The position numbers and the translations under genes were made by a program. The notes below the pieces were generated by a model. The model did no database searches. It was not told the origin of the DNA and saw only the letters and a list, made by a program, of their open reading frames with translations. A stretch of DNA of 64,000 bases from positions 1-64,000 of the forward strand of contig NKIK01000005.1 of NCBI GenBank assembly GCA_002256115.1, read 5' to 3'. Positions 36,155-43,105 of the stretch are shown one piece after another (the stretch's first letter is position 1; every line of letters begins with the position of its first letter). This DNA comes from Burkholderiales bacterium PBB3 (GTDB taxonomy: Bacteria; Pseudomonadota; Gammaproteobacteria; Burkholderiales; Burkholderiaceae_C).

Positions 36155-37174
36155 TCAAGCGATGGAGGCTGCGGCCAAGTCTGGCGCGGCTGCGGTGGAA
36201 GGGCTCAGCGCTTGCGCCTGCGCCAACACCTCGCGGGCGCTCAGGTGCTTCAGGCGATGGTCGCTCCACACCTGACGCCAGCGCCGCGCCCCCGGCATGC
36301 CATGGCGCAGGCCCAGCATGTGGCGGGCAATGCTGTACCACGCGGTGCCATGCGCGGCGGCCTCGCGCTCCATGTAGTCCACCATGGCCAATTCGACGTT
36401 TTCCCTCGTCAATAGTGCGGGAGCAGCTCCTAAAAACATAGCATCCCACTCTGCCAACCACCAGGGGTTGTGGTATGCCTCGCGGCCCAGCATCACGCCA
36501 TCCACATGCTCCAGTTGCTCGGCCACCTGCGCGCTCGTGGTCAGGCCGCCATTGATGGCAATGGTGAGATGGGGGAAGTCTTTTTTCAGCTGGTGCACCA
36601 GCTCGTAGCGCAGCGGCGGAATCTCGCGGTTCTCTTTGGGGCTCAGGCCCTTGAGCCAGGCGTTGCGCGCATGGGCAATGAACACGGTGCAACCTGCATC
36701 GGCCACCGTACCCACAAAGTCGCGCACAAAACCATAGCCCTCTTCCTTGTCGATGCCAATGCGGTGTTTAACGGTGACCGGGATGTCCACCACATCCACC
36801 ATGGCTTTGACGCAATCGGCCACCAGCGTGGCCTCGTTCATCAGGCATGCACCAAAGGCACCGCGCTGGACCCGCTCACTCGGGCAGCCGCAGTTGATAT
36901 TGATTTCGTCATAGCCCCAGTCCTGGCCCAGTTTGGCGCACTGAGCCAGGTCAGCAGGTTCGCTACCGCCCAGTTGCAGGGCCAGCGGGTGCTCTTCGGC
37001 ATTGAAACGCAGGTGGCGTGGCACATCGCCATGGATCAGCGCGCCGGTGGTCACCATCTCGGTGTAGAGCAACGCGTTGCGGCTCAGCAAGCGGTGAAAA
37101 TAACGACAATGGCGATCCGTCCAGTCCATCATGGGTGCAACGGAAATTCGCCAGGGATTCGACTTAGATATCAT
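36155..37174 (-). CDS. dusA: tRNA-dihydrouridine synthase A, 5' end replaced by island and carrying an antisense repeat
   Basis: 339 residues from ATG 37174. Dus family FMN enzyme reducing U20/U20a in tRNA D-loops: SVAPMMDWTDRHCRYFHRL, active-site Cys in NINCGCPSERVQRGAFGACLM, KHRIGI, and GVMLGREAY for the phosphate of FMN. Its first eight or so residues (MISKSNPW) come from an island inserted at the 5' end; the ancestral start lies at 39487. Residues about 245-255 (FLGAAPALL) are the antisense translation of a dispersed repeat, in a helical C-terminal region, so activity is probably retained. An alternative TTG start at 37186 is unlikely. Confidence 0.92.
   Translation of the reverse strand: MISKSNPWRISVAPMMDWTDRHCRYFHRLLSRNALLYTEMVTTGALIHGDVPRHLRFNAEEHPLALQLGGSEPADLAQCAKLGQDWGYDEININCGCPSERVQRGAFGACLMNEATLVADCVKAMVDVVDIPVTVKHRIGIDKEEGYGFVRDFVGTVADAGCTVFIAHARNAWLKGLSPKENREIPPLRYELVHQLKKDFPHLTIAINGGLTTSAQVAEQLEHVDGVMLGREAYHNPWWLAEWDAMFLGAAPALLTRENVELAMVDYMEREAAAHGTAWYSIARHMLGLRHGMPGARRWRQVWSDHRLKHLSAREVLAQAQALSPSTAAAPDLAAASIA
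36411..36443 (+). repeat. Dispersed repeat, copy 9, antisense within dusA
   Basis: ATAGTGCGGGAGCAGCTCCT followed by AAAAACATAGCA on the plus strand, while dusA is on the minus strand. The upstream GGCC...GTGG part has diverged. Its length is compatible with an in-frame insertion. Confidence 0.8.
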
Positions 37175-37256
37175 CTTTAAAATCAATAAGTTACGTCATT
37201 TTCGCAGATTGTCAGTCCGTCCAATTTCCAGATAAAACCTACTAAAGGCTACTGCG

Positions 37257-37295
37257 AGTGCAACATAGAGTGCAACAACAGCGTCATGTTGCACT
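37257..37295. repeat. Left-end AGTGCAACA repeats of the dusA island
   Basis: AGTGCAACA at 37257-37265 and 37269-37277, and inverted as TGTTGCACT at 37287-37295. Spacing of 12 bases resembles integrase arm-binding sites. The spacer 37175-37402 holds no gene otherwise; it must also contain the promoters for dusA and the AlbA_2 gene. Confidence 0.7.
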
Positions 37296-37402
37296 GATCC
37301 CGTAAGAGGGGGTTTTTGTTCTTAAAAATACCGCTAGTCATATATCGTCGCCCTACTCTTGCCCCAAACTGAGTTCAATGCAAATCACCGAGGCTACGCG
37401 CC

Positions 37403-38578
37403 ATGTTAGATAACAATTTCAAAGCAATCTCTAAGCAACTCCTCGAAAGAGTCTGCTCGGAGGGGTGGCCCGAGTCCCAAACGCTCGATTTCAAGGCATT
37501 GGCCTACGGCAAGTCCGACGACGACAAACTGGAATTGGCGAAGGATGTTTGTGCGTTTGCCAACGCGGATGGTGGCGACCTAGTCATAGGAATTTCAGAA
37601 AAATCGGGATCTGCCAATACCATTTTGGGATTAACGGGTGAGACGGCAGATCAATTGCAACGACGCATTCAGCAGACCCTGGATGCGAAAATAGAACCAC
37701 GCATCAATGGAATTCGGGTAACTACTGTTGATGTTGATGGAGGATTCGTTCTTGCAATGCGTGTGCCTGCGTCCTACGATGGTCCACATTGCGTTCGCGA
37801 CACAGACAGCTGGCGTCGCTTTGTAATCCGCAACGGTACTAACACTAGTGATATGACATTTGATCAAGTTAGATCTGCATTCGACCGAACAGCTACTCTA
37901 ACGGAACGGGTACGGCAGCTCATCGACTCTCGACTTTTGATCATTAATGCTGGCAAAACTTGGCGTCCAATGATGAAAGGCCCCGCGTGTGTAGTGCACG
38001 TAGTACCACTCAGTTCAATGGTGGGCCGAACATCCGTCGACGTGTCGAAGTTGCACGACGATTTCATTAACTTCTTGGGTGATGATTGGGGCGGGGGAAG
38101 TCGAACCCTAAATCTAGATGGACTAATTGTTCACCCCGGCGGGGACAATGACGACGGTGTCTATGCCTACAACCAAGTTTTTCGCAACGGCGCACTTGAA
38201 TTCGTTAGATTTGGCGGCTTGAGCGATGGACGCAAGATCGTTCCATCGACTGATGCAACAAAGTTTTATAGGGATTCCTTGAAGATGGCATTCAAGCAAG
38301 CGCCGGCTCTTGGCCAATCAGGTCCGGCGATTGTTAAGTGTGCCTTGCTCAATGCAGAAGGCTTTGAACTTGGCGTAGGTGGCGGCTACCACAGCCGTCG
38401 CACCACGCTTCTGGACAGACGCGATATCGCGCTTCCGGATGCTTGGGTGGAATCCTTGGAGTCAGTCATCGACGTGGATGCAATTGCCCGTCCAATGATG
38501 GATGTGCTGTGGCAATCATTTGACGTACAGCGTTGCCTAGAGTACCGAGAGGATGGAGTTTGGGCCCCTCGAGGCTAA
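37403..38578 (+). CDS. AlbA_2 (Schlafen-type) domain protein, putative defence gene
   Basis: 391 residues. The N-terminal AlbA_2/SLFN-AAA_4-like domain spans residues about 10-160: ESQTLDFKA (conserved E..xLDFK), LELAKDVCAFANADGGDLVI, GISEKSG, and the late SWRRFVIRNGTNTSDMTFDQV. The C-terminal 230 residues (including FVRFGGLSDGRKIVPS, and TTLLDRRDIALPDAWVESL) were not recognised. AlbA_2 domains bind nucleic acid, and some Schlafen-like members act in phage defence. Lower GC than core genes. It lies in the dusA island, convergent with the DUF2971 gene 43 bases away. GAGG nine bases before the ATG supports the start. Confidence 0.8.
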   Translation: MLDNNFKAISKQLLERVCSEGWPESQTLDFKALAYGKSDDDKLELAKDVCAFANADGGDLVIGISEKSGSANTILGLTGETADQLQRRIQQTLDAKIEPRINGIRVTTVDVDGGFVLAMRVPASYDGPHCVRDTDSWRRFVIRNGTNTSDMTFDQVRSAFDRTATLTERVRQLIDSRLLIINAGKTWRPMMKGPACVVHVVPLSSMVGRTSVDVSKLHDDFINFLGDDWGGGSRTLNLDGLIVHPGGDNDDGVYAYNQVFRNGALEFVRFGGLSDGRKIVPSTDATKFYRDSLKMAFKQAPALGQSGPAIVKCALLNAEGFELGVGGGYHSRRTTLLDRRDIALPDAWVESLESVIDVDAIARPMMDVLWQSFDVQRCLEYREDGVWAPRG

Positions 38579-38621
38579 AGTGCTAACTGAACGTTGAAAG
38601 CTTTGGTTTTCCAAACCGACA

Positions 38622-39296
38622 CTAGTTTTTTGATTTCACAACGATTGGAACAACTCGCATCTGGCGAACCATCGTGAACGTTTCAAATGAAGGGCGAGCC
38701 TTGATTACTTTCACTGTGTGTTGAACTGGTTCAACTAATTTTCGAAATGTACCTACAGGCTTCGTACATCGAGATCCGACAATGATCTCTCTCAGAACCA
38801 GCTTGTCGCTAAAAGGAAGATAGTAGAACCCGTCAATCGGGTCTTTTTCTTCTAGTTTCGAGAAGAGACGCCATTCCTCTTCATAAGACCACTGCGCATA
38901 CTTTGTCGTCAATACCTTTTCAAGTAGTTCTATGGAGACGCCGTTGAGGGGGGCGGAGGCATTGATGAGGTTTTGCAAGCGTTCCCCTTCATAGCGAATA
39001 GGTTTTGCAAGCTCTTCCGGAACATCAAACCCAAGGCAGACTCCAGTATGGTTGCCCGCATAGTGCGCCCACATAAGTGGGCTTTTCCAATGTCGCCCCA
39101 TACACAACACGCCAAGCTTCTCCGTCCAATATTCACGTAAGAACTTGAATACATGTCGTGCTCTCTTATCCCCTACTGATGCACAGAGCAATTCAAATGG
39201 ATCATTGAGACGATCAAATTGCCCGAGGCGCATTCGGCGCTCTGGCAGGATGTGTTTCATAGCAACGTCCAGCGACGTCATATGGTAGAGACGCAT
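38622..39296 (-). CDS. DUF2971-family protein, putative defence gene
   Basis: 224 residues. DUF2971 pattern: LYHMTSLDVAMKHILPERRM, RLNDPFELLC (NDPFE motif), CMGRHWKSPLMWAHYAGNHTG followed by VCLGFDVP, WSYEEEWRLF, and LREIIVGSRC. DUF2971 proteins are of unknown biochemistry and occur often in mobile and phage-defence loci. Lower GC, within the dusA island, transcribed toward the AlbA_2 gene. Either the pair act together or they are independent cargo. Confidence 0.82.
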   Translation of the reverse strand: MRLYHMTSLDVAMKHILPERRMRLGQFDRLNDPFELLCASVGDKRARHVFKFLREYWTEKLGVLCMGRHWKSPLMWAHYAGNHTGVCLGFDVPEELAKPIRYEGERLQNLINASAPLNGVSIELLEKVLTTKYAQWSYEEEWRLFSKLEEKDPIDGFYYLPFSDKLVLREIIVGSRCTKPVGTFRKLVEPVQHTVKVIKARPSFETFTMVRQMRVVPIVVKSKN

Positions 39297-39316
39297 ACCG
39301 ACTCCCGTAACTCGTC

Positions 39317-39336
39317 AGTGCAACATTAGTGCAACA
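39317..39336. repeat. Right-end AGTGCAACA repeats of the dusA island
   Basis: AGTGCAACA at 39317-39325 and 39328-39336, 11 bases apart, immediately upstream of the DUF2971 gene and about 60 bases inside the right dusA-derived repeat. The same 9-mer occurs three times at the left end. Confidence 0.7.
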
Positions 39337-39379
39337 TTGAGACTCGAAGATTTTCTAACCAATTGAAATTATTAGATTT

Positions 39380-39487
39380 TTATCGAAAGTCCTGCCAATC
39401 CATCATCGGGGCAACGGACAGACGCCACGGGTTGTACGCGTTTGCGGAATCTGAAGGGAACAAAGGTTGGGAAATGGGGGCCGACAT
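39380..39487 (-). pseudogene. dusA: Displaced original 5' end of dusA
   Basis: Minus-strand frame starting ATG at 39487 encodes 35 residues, including ANAYNPWRLSVAPMMDW, the conserved N-terminus of DusA, then QDFR and a stop. It joins island sequence at about MMDW. This is the ancestral start of dusA cut off by the insertion, so the original dusA promoter lies further upstream, in the 39488-39534 gap, and no longer drives the full gene. Confidence 0.85.
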
Positions 39488-39534
39488 AGACCTGATTATC
39501 CCAGCCCGTGAAAACTAGCGCAGCCAGGTGGGTG

Positions 39535-40221
39535 CTATGTGGGTGTTATGCACCATGGCGCCTGGTCATGCGCCAGCGCCATCCACAAGGCCCAGCCGGA
39601 GCTAAGCGCCAAAGCGGCGCCTGCCAGCCGCACGCCCCACTGCCCCTCCCCCGGCGCTGCGCCGCGCAAACGCAGCCATAGCCAGGGCCCGGCCAGCATG
39701 GTGACACTGGTACCCAGTGCAAACAGGGCCATCACTGTAGCCCCGGCTAGTGGACCACCGGCCAAGGCAGCTACCAGCAGGGCCGAATACAACAAGCCAC
39801 ATGGCAAAAGCGCCCACAGCGTACCCAGCACCAGCGGTGCCCCGCCGCCCCACCCGGCTGCCAAGGCCCGCGCACTGCGCCAAACCCGTCGGCCTGCAGC
39901 TTCCAGCCACACTGGCTGGCGCGCCTGCACCAGCAGCACCAAGCCCAACACCAGCGCCGCCACATGCAACATGGACCACACCGGGCGCAGCGCCGCGGAT
40001 TGCACCGTGAGCCAGCCCAAGCCCTGCATGGACGCGGCAGCCAAAGCGCCCAACAGGGCGTAACCCAGAATGCGGCCCAGCTGAAATGTGAGTAGGGCCG
40101 CGTTCTTGCGCGGCCCAGCCGCCTGGCCTATGCCCGCACAGGCAGCACCGCACATAGCCACGCAGTGCGGCCCGCCCACTAAGCCCATGAGTAGCGCGGT
40201 CAGCGCCAGTGAAGATTGCAT
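39535..40221 (-). CDS. TauE/SafE-UreH-like membrane protein, possible cbb3 oxidase/copper accessory
   Basis: 228 residues, about six hydrophobic helices. The N-terminal ALLMGLVGGPHCVAMCGAACAG motif (HCVAMCGAAC) is characteristic of the sulfite exporter TauE/SafE-like branch found with cbb3 oxidase genes, where it is thought to handle copper or thiol relay. Next to hemN and the ccoGPQON locus, in the same direction as hemN, 37 bases after its stop. The metal role is inferred from the motif and context. Confidence 0.8.
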   Translation of the reverse strand: MQSSLALTALLMGLVGGPHCVAMCGAACAGIGQAAGPRKNAALLTFQLGRILGYALLGALAAASMQGLGWLTVQSAALRPVWSMLHVAALVLGLVLLVQARQPVWLEAAGRRVWRSARALAAGWGGGAPLVLGTLWALLPCGLLYSALLVAALAGGPLAGATVMALFALGTSVTMLAGPWLWLRLRGAAPGEGQWGVRLAGAALALSSGWALWMALAHDQAPWCITPT

Positions 40222-40258
40222 CAGTCGATGCTAAGTGATCTTGGTTGGATGACTTGGG

Positions 40259-41689
40259 CTAAATGATTTTGGAGAATCGGGCGCGCGTGCGGTCGGTCTG
40301 CAAGTAGCGGTCAAACACCATGGCCACCGCGCGCACGAAGAACCAGCCCTGGGCGGTCACTTGAATGCCCGTATCGTCTACCACCACCATGCCCTGCTCT
40401 GCAAGCGCGACCAAAGCCTCCAGCTCTTTGGCAAAGTAGCTTTTGAAGTCCACCAGATACGCCAGCTCGATCGCTTCAAACTGCAGTTGCCCCTGGCACA
40501 TCAGCCCCATGATGGTGGCGCGGCGCACCAGGTCATCGCGCGACAGCGCCAGGCCCCGCACGATGGGGAAACGGCCATGGTCCAGCGCGTCGTAGTACTC
40601 GTCCAGCGTCTTGGCGTTTTGGCTGTAGGTAGCGCCAATGCGGCCAATAGACGACACCCCCAGGCCGATCAAATCGCAATCCGGCTGGGTGCTGTAGCCC
40701 TGGAAATTGCGATGCAAACGGCCTTGACGTTTGGCCACCGCCAAAGAATCACCGGGCAATGCAAAGTGGTCCATACCCACGTACACATAGCCTGCGCCTA
40801 CCAGCGTTTGCAGGGAGCGCGACAGCATGGCGATTTTGGCGCCGCCGCTGGGCAGCTCTACTGTGTTGATGCGGCGCTGGGGTTTGAAACGCTCGGGCAA
40901 ATGGGCATAGGCATACAGCGCAATGCGGTCCGGGCGCAATTGGACAATTTGGGCCAAGGTGCGGTCAAAAGACTCCGGGCTTTGTTGGGGCAAGCCGTAG
41001 ATCAGGTCTGCATTGATGGACTCAAAACCGCGCGCCCGCGCTGCGGCCACCAGCGCAAACACCTGGTCTGCAGGTTGCACACGGTGCACGGCCTTTTGCA
41101 CTGCCGGATCAAAGTCCTGCACGCCGAAGCTCAGCCGGTTAAAGCCCAACTCGGCCAAGGTGTCCAGACGCGATGGATCGACCGTGCGCGGGTCCACCTC
41201 GATAGAGTATTCACCCCCCGGCGCAAAGCTGAAGCTGCGCCGCAGCATGGCCATCAGTTCGCGCAGCTCAGTGTCGTTCAAAAACGTAGGGCTGCCACCC
41301 CCGAGATGTAATTGACTCACCATCTTGCCCAGGCCCATCTGTGCGGTGTGCAAATCGACCTCGCGGGCCAGATAGCGCAAATAGCCCGTGGCACGGTCGT
41401 GGTGCTTGGTGATGATCTTGTTGCAGGCACAGTAGTAACACAGGGATTCACAAAAGGGAATGTGCACATACAGCGACAGAGGCAAGGCCATGGCCGAGGC
41501 ACCACTGCGCCTTTGTGTCAAGGCCTGCGCGTAGTCTTCGGGCGTGAAGGCTTCCACAAAGCGGTCTGCCGTGGGGTAGGAGGTGTAGCGCGGCCCTGCC
41601 ACATCGTAGCGGCGCAACAGATCGTCGGGAATGTCGAAGATGGCGGAATTGGTGGCTTCGTCGGCGCGTACTGTGACGGCTGGTTTCAT
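40259..41689 (-). CDS. hemN: Oxygen-independent coproporphyrinogen III oxidase
   Basis: 476 residues from ATG 41689, chosen because AGGAG lies seven bases before it; a GTG two codons earlier is less likely. Radical SAM enzyme with CX3CX2C as Cys80, Cys84, Cys87 in PFCESLCYYCACN, GGGSPTFL for SAM, and a C-terminal HemN domain (LQFEAIELAYLVDFKSYF). It makes protoporphyrinogen IX without oxygen, supplying haem for cbb3 oxidase. A perfect FNR box 52 bases upstream predicts activation under low oxygen. Confidence 0.95.
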   Translation of the reverse strand: MKPAVTVRADEATNSAIFDIPDDLLRRYDVAGPRYTSYPTADRFVEAFTPEDYAQALTQRRSGASAMALPLSLYVHIPFCESLCYYCACNKIITKHHDRATGYLRYLAREVDLHTAQMGLGKMVSQLHLGGGSPTFLNDTELRELMAMLRRSFSFAPGGEYSIEVDPRTVDPSRLDTLAELGFNRLSFGVQDFDPAVQKAVHRVQPADQVFALVAAARARGFESINADLIYGLPQQSPESFDRTLAQIVQLRPDRIALYAYAHLPERFKPQRRINTVELPSGGAKIAMLSRSLQTLVGAGYVYVGMDHFALPGDSLAVAKRQGRLHRNFQGYSTQPDCDLIGLGVSSIGRIGATYSQNAKTLDEYYDALDHGRFPIVRGLALSRDDLVRRATIMGLMCQGQLQFEAIELAYLVDFKSYFAKELEALVALAEQGMVVVDDTGIQVTAQGWFFVRAVAMVFDRYLQTDRTRARFSKII

Positions 41690-41740
41690 GGTCACTCCTG
41701 GCTAGTGCCCCGAATGTGCAACAAGCCCCTCTCCGCCCCC

Positions 41741-41754
41741 TTGATCTACATCAA
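41741..41754. promoter_or_regulatory. FNR box upstream of hemN
   Basis: TTGATCTACATCAA matches the FNR/ANR consensus TTGAT-N4-ATCAA exactly. Centred about 58 bases upstream of the hemN ATG, suited to activation of hemN. Confidence 0.88.
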
Positions 41755-41781
41755 AGGCACACCAGTCTTGGCGGCGCATAA

Positions 41782-41795
41782 TTGATTTGCATCAA
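41782..41795. promoter_or_regulatory. FNR box overlapping the fnr start region
   Basis: TTGATTTGCATCAA, a perfect FNR consensus, ends 12 bases before the fnr ATG. This close position suggests autorepression. Its centre is 41 bases from the hemN box centre. Confidence 0.88.
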
Positions 41796-41807
41796 GGGAC
41801 ACTGTTT

Positions 41808-42581
41808 ATGCCCACCCAAACTTCCAATCCACACACCACCCTAGAAATCCCAGGAGTCGCTGTATCCGCCGAGACCATCAAGGTGGCCTGCTCCAATTGC
41901 AATTTGCGCGAACTCTGCATGCCCATGGGCTTGAGCGAGAGCGAACTCAACCGCATTGATGACCTGGTGGCTGTGCGTCGCAAAGTGAAGCGTGGCACCC
42001 CTCTGTTTCGCAATGGCGAAAAGTTCAGCAACCTGTTCGCCATTCGCACAGGATTCTTCAAAACCAGCGTGGCCTCCGAGGATGGACGCGACCAAGTCAC
42101 GGGTTTTCAAATGGCGGGTGAAGTCATGGGACTGGACGGCATCGTCAATGACTTTCATACCTGCGATGCCATCGCCCTGGAAGACGCCGAAGTGTGCGTC
42201 ATGCCCTTTGACCGAATCGAGGAGCTGTCCCGCGAAGTGAACGCCCTGCAGCGCCACGTGCACAAAATCATGAGTCGCGAAATTGTGCGGGAAAACGGCG
42301 TAATGTTGCTGCTGGGTAGTATGCGGGCCGAAGAGCGTCTGGCGGCCTTTTTGCTGAATCTGGTACAGCGTCTGCACGCGCGGGGTTTCTCGCAAAATGA
42401 GCTGGTATTGCGCATGACCCGTGAAGAAATTGGCAGCTACCTGGGCCTGAAGCTGGAGACCGTGAGCCGCACGTTCTCCAAGTTTGCGGAAGACGGCATC
42501 GTCGAGGTCAAACAACGCTATGTGCGCATCGTCAACCCCGATGCGCTGCAAGACATCGTCAACCCCAAGGTGTGCAGCTAG
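41808..42581 (+). CDS. fnr: FNR/ANR-type oxygen-sensing transcription factor
   Basis: 257 residues from ATG 41808; an upstream TTG lies inside an FNR box and is rejected. Cys28, Cys31 and Cys37 (CSNCNLRELC) plus the Cys in FHTCDAI would ligate the oxygen-labile [4Fe-4S] cluster. The cNMP-like core follows, and a helix-turn-helix with EEIGSYLGLKLETVSRTFSKF (E..R recognition residues). Activates hemN and cco genes under low oxygen. Two FNR boxes in the shared promoter with hemN. Confidence 0.94.
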   Translation: MPTQTSNPHTTLEIPGVAVSAETIKVACSNCNLRELCMPMGLSESELNRIDDLVAVRRKVKRGTPLFRNGEKFSNLFAIRTGFFKTSVASEDGRDQVTGFQMAGEVMGLDGIVNDFHTCDAIALEDAEVCVMPFDRIEELSREVNALQRHVHKIMSREIVRENGVMLLLGSMRAEERLAAFLLNLVQRLHARGFSQNELVLRMTREEIGSYLGLKLETVSRTFSKFAEDGIVEVKQRYVRIVNPDALQDIVNPKVCS

Positions 42582-42814
42582 CGATTGATCTCATCTGCGG
42601 GCATGGCCAGCAGCGCAGTCAAGCCATTGGACACAATGGCAATACCCCAAAAGACAAAGAAGGCGGCGGTGTAAACCGCAGAGCGCGACCACAACAATGG
42701 CTGGCCTTCCCAATGCAGCTCTTGCGGATCAATCAGCGCAAACACCAGCACCTCCAGCACGCCTGCGGCCAGAAAAGCGGGCCACACAACCCACATCAAA
42801 CGTTGTTGCCACAT
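42578..42814 (-). CDS. Small two- to three-helix membrane protein in cbb3 locus
   Basis: 78 residues from ATG 42814 (MWQQRLMWVVWPAFLAAGVL). Hydrophobic segments at about 8-25 and 42-67. No family assigned. It overlaps the 3' end of fnr by 4 bases on the opposite strand and lies 10 bases after the FixH gene, so it probably belongs to the cco operon. Possibly an oxidase-assembly helper. Confidence 0.65.
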   Translation of the reverse strand: MWQQRLMWVVWPAFLAAGVLEVLVFALIDPQELHWEGQPLLWSRSAVYTAAFFVFWGIAIVSNGLTALLAMPADEINR

Positions 42815-42824
42815 GGTGCTGGGC

Positions 42825-43094
42825 TCAGGGTGCTTTGGGTTCTGGGACACCAGTGGCCGCATGGTTGCGCGCCTGCATGGCCGGGGCGAGGCTGGTGGGC
42901 TTGTCGCTCAGCGTCTTGTTGATCTCAATCCCCTTGCGGTAATAGTCTTCATCGACCACCGGGTCTTTGCCCACGGCCGCCAAGTAGAAAGTGATGAAGG
43001 ACGCCACCACCACGATGGCCGGGCCAGAGATGACCAGCCAGACATGGGGAAAACGCCACCAGGGGCGGGGTGTGGAATCGGAAGCGTTTTGCAT
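42825..43094 (-). CDS. fixH: FixH-like protein
   Basis: 89 residues, one membrane helix (VWLVISGPAIVVVASFITFYLA) followed by YYRKGIEINKTL, the conserved FixH region. Linked in cbb3 oxidase operons with ccoG and implicated in copper supply or assembly of the oxidase. Shorter than many FixH proteins (about 150), as in betaproteobacteria. 11 bases downstream of ccoG. Confidence 0.85.
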   Translation of the reverse strand: MQNASDSTPRPWWRFPHVWLVISGPAIVVVASFITFYLAAVGKDPVVDEDYYRKGIEINKTLSDKPTSLAPAMQARNHAATGVPEPKAP

Positions 43095-43105
43095 GGGCTG
43101 GTCTC

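Larger units (their letters stand above)
37125..39433. mobile_element. Small integrase-less genomic island in the 5' end of dusA
   Basis: The 35-bp stretches 37125-37159 and 39399-39433 match at 28 positions, share TCCATCAT and GCAACGGA, and both encode NPWR(I/L)SVAPMMDW of DusA on the minus strand. The left one is inside functional dusA, the right one inside a 35-codon dusA fragment. Between them lie two lower-GC convergent genes and end-located AGTGCAACA repeats, but no recombinase. dusA is a known integration hotspot for prophages and islands. The element is about 2.27 kb. Confidence 0.82.

Noticed and set aside
35087..36415. 442-codon plus-strand frame across the EamA and dusA genes
   Set aside because: Gln/His/Pro/Arg-rich shadow frame crossing two well-supported genes.
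37187..37402. Integrase gene remnant next to dusA
   Set aside because: Examined for a recombinase frame; only repeats and AT-rich sequence were seen.
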